DNA of 49,247 nt from Gammaproteobacteria bacterium. GTDB lineage: Bacteria; Pseudomonadota; Gammaproteobacteria; Steroidobacterales; Steroidobacteraceae. Both the position numbers and the translations under genes were made by a program. The DNA lies in assembly GCA_027315105.1 (NCBI GenBank), contig DAHUYP010000005.1, forward strand, positions 1-49,247, given 5' to 3'. Every line of letters begins with the position of its first letter. The stretch's first letter is position 1. This document shows, in pieces, positions 49,080 to 49,247 of this stretch. Under the pieces are notes generated by a model that was given only the letters and a program-made list of their open reading frames with translations, did not search any database and was not told the DNA's origin.

Positions 49080-49247
49080 TCAGATATCGAGGTTCAGCAC
49101 CGCCAACGCGTTCTTCTCGATGAATTCGCGCCGCGGTTCGACCTGATCGCCCATCAGCGTGGTGAAGATCTCGTCCGAAGCCACCGCGTCCTCGATCCGC
49201 ACCTGCATCAGACGGCGGGTCTGCGGATTGATGGTGGTTTCCCAGAG
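49080..49247 (-). CDS. gyrB: DNA gyrase subunit B, C-terminal end (5' part outside window)
   Basis: Fifty-five residues plus stop are visible on the minus strand, starting [20 protein letters not shown] and ending [20 protein letters not shown] and ALAVLNLDI. This is the conserved TOPRIM/C-terminal end of GyrB (E. coli ends FIEENALKAANIDI). The rest of the gene continues past the window. By gene order in other gammaproteobacteria, recF, dnaN and dnaA would be expected beyond it. Confidence 0.96.
   Translation of the reverse strand, partial: LWETTINPQTRRLMQVRIEDAVASDEIFTTLMGDQVEPRREFIEKNALAVLNLDI

Overview
The window is GC-rich chromosomal DNA from a gammaproteobacterium. The evidence is a complete F1Fo ATP synthase operon next to parAB and glmUS, a yibN-grxC-secB-gpsA-trmL block, a glnA / DUF4124 / ntrBC nitrogen-control block, a glyQS-plsC block and the 3' end of gyrB. 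Several of these blocks normally sit close to the replication origin. Genus cannot be fixed from sequence alone; a Nevskiales- or Steroidobacteraceae-like lineage is a guess. There is no rRNA, tRNA, CRISPR array or complete insertion sequence.

Bases 1-2110 are accessory and partly decayed. They lie immediately downstream of glmS, the classic Tn7 attachment hotspot. This stretch holds the 3' part of a RibD-C/DHFR-fold gene followed 5 bp later by a good integron attC site, a small HbpS/GlcG-type gene, and a glycosyltransferase relic with a deletion, a frameshift and a nonsense codon. From 2111 to 14577 everything runs leftward: parA, parB, atpI-B-E-F-H-A-G-D-C, glmU, glmS. A good sigma-70 promoter lies before atpI.

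Between 14629 and 22218 the gene directions alternate: a GH17-GT2 NdvB-like beta-glucan synthase placed between parA and rsmG, rsmG, an acrylyl-CoA-reductase-like enzyme, an S9-peptidase homologue that appears to have lost all three catalytic residues, a di-haem cytochrome c4 and dtd. From 22342 to 27458 a rightward run carries tatABC and two peptide transporters (POT and OPT). From 27477 to 33746 a leftward run carries an AHSA1/SRPBCC protein, a DedA protein, the protease CtpA, an EAL phosphodiesterase with a degenerate GGDEF domain and a repeat tail, and EnvC.

Between 33836 and 39396 lie yibN-grxC-secB-gpsA, trmL on the opposite strand, a class 1B-type dihydroorotate dehydrogenase, a SHOCT-PspC protein and an ICMT-like membrane methyltransferase. 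The leftward glnA-DUF4124-ntrB-ntrC block (39491-44177) has a recognisable sigma-54 promoter, an NtrC-type palindrome and an intrinsic terminator after glnA. glyQ-glyS-plsC follow rightward, then a 2OG-Fe(II) oxygenase and the C-terminus of gyrB on the minus strand.

Most of the window is housekeeping. The most unusual signals are the attC-linked cassette beside glmS, the S9 protein with an erased catalytic triad, the glucan synthase splitting the usual rsmG-parA pair, and the EAL protein inserted between envC and ctpA with a 9-bp tandem repeat encoding its tail. I did not find a convincing wholly new multi-gene system.
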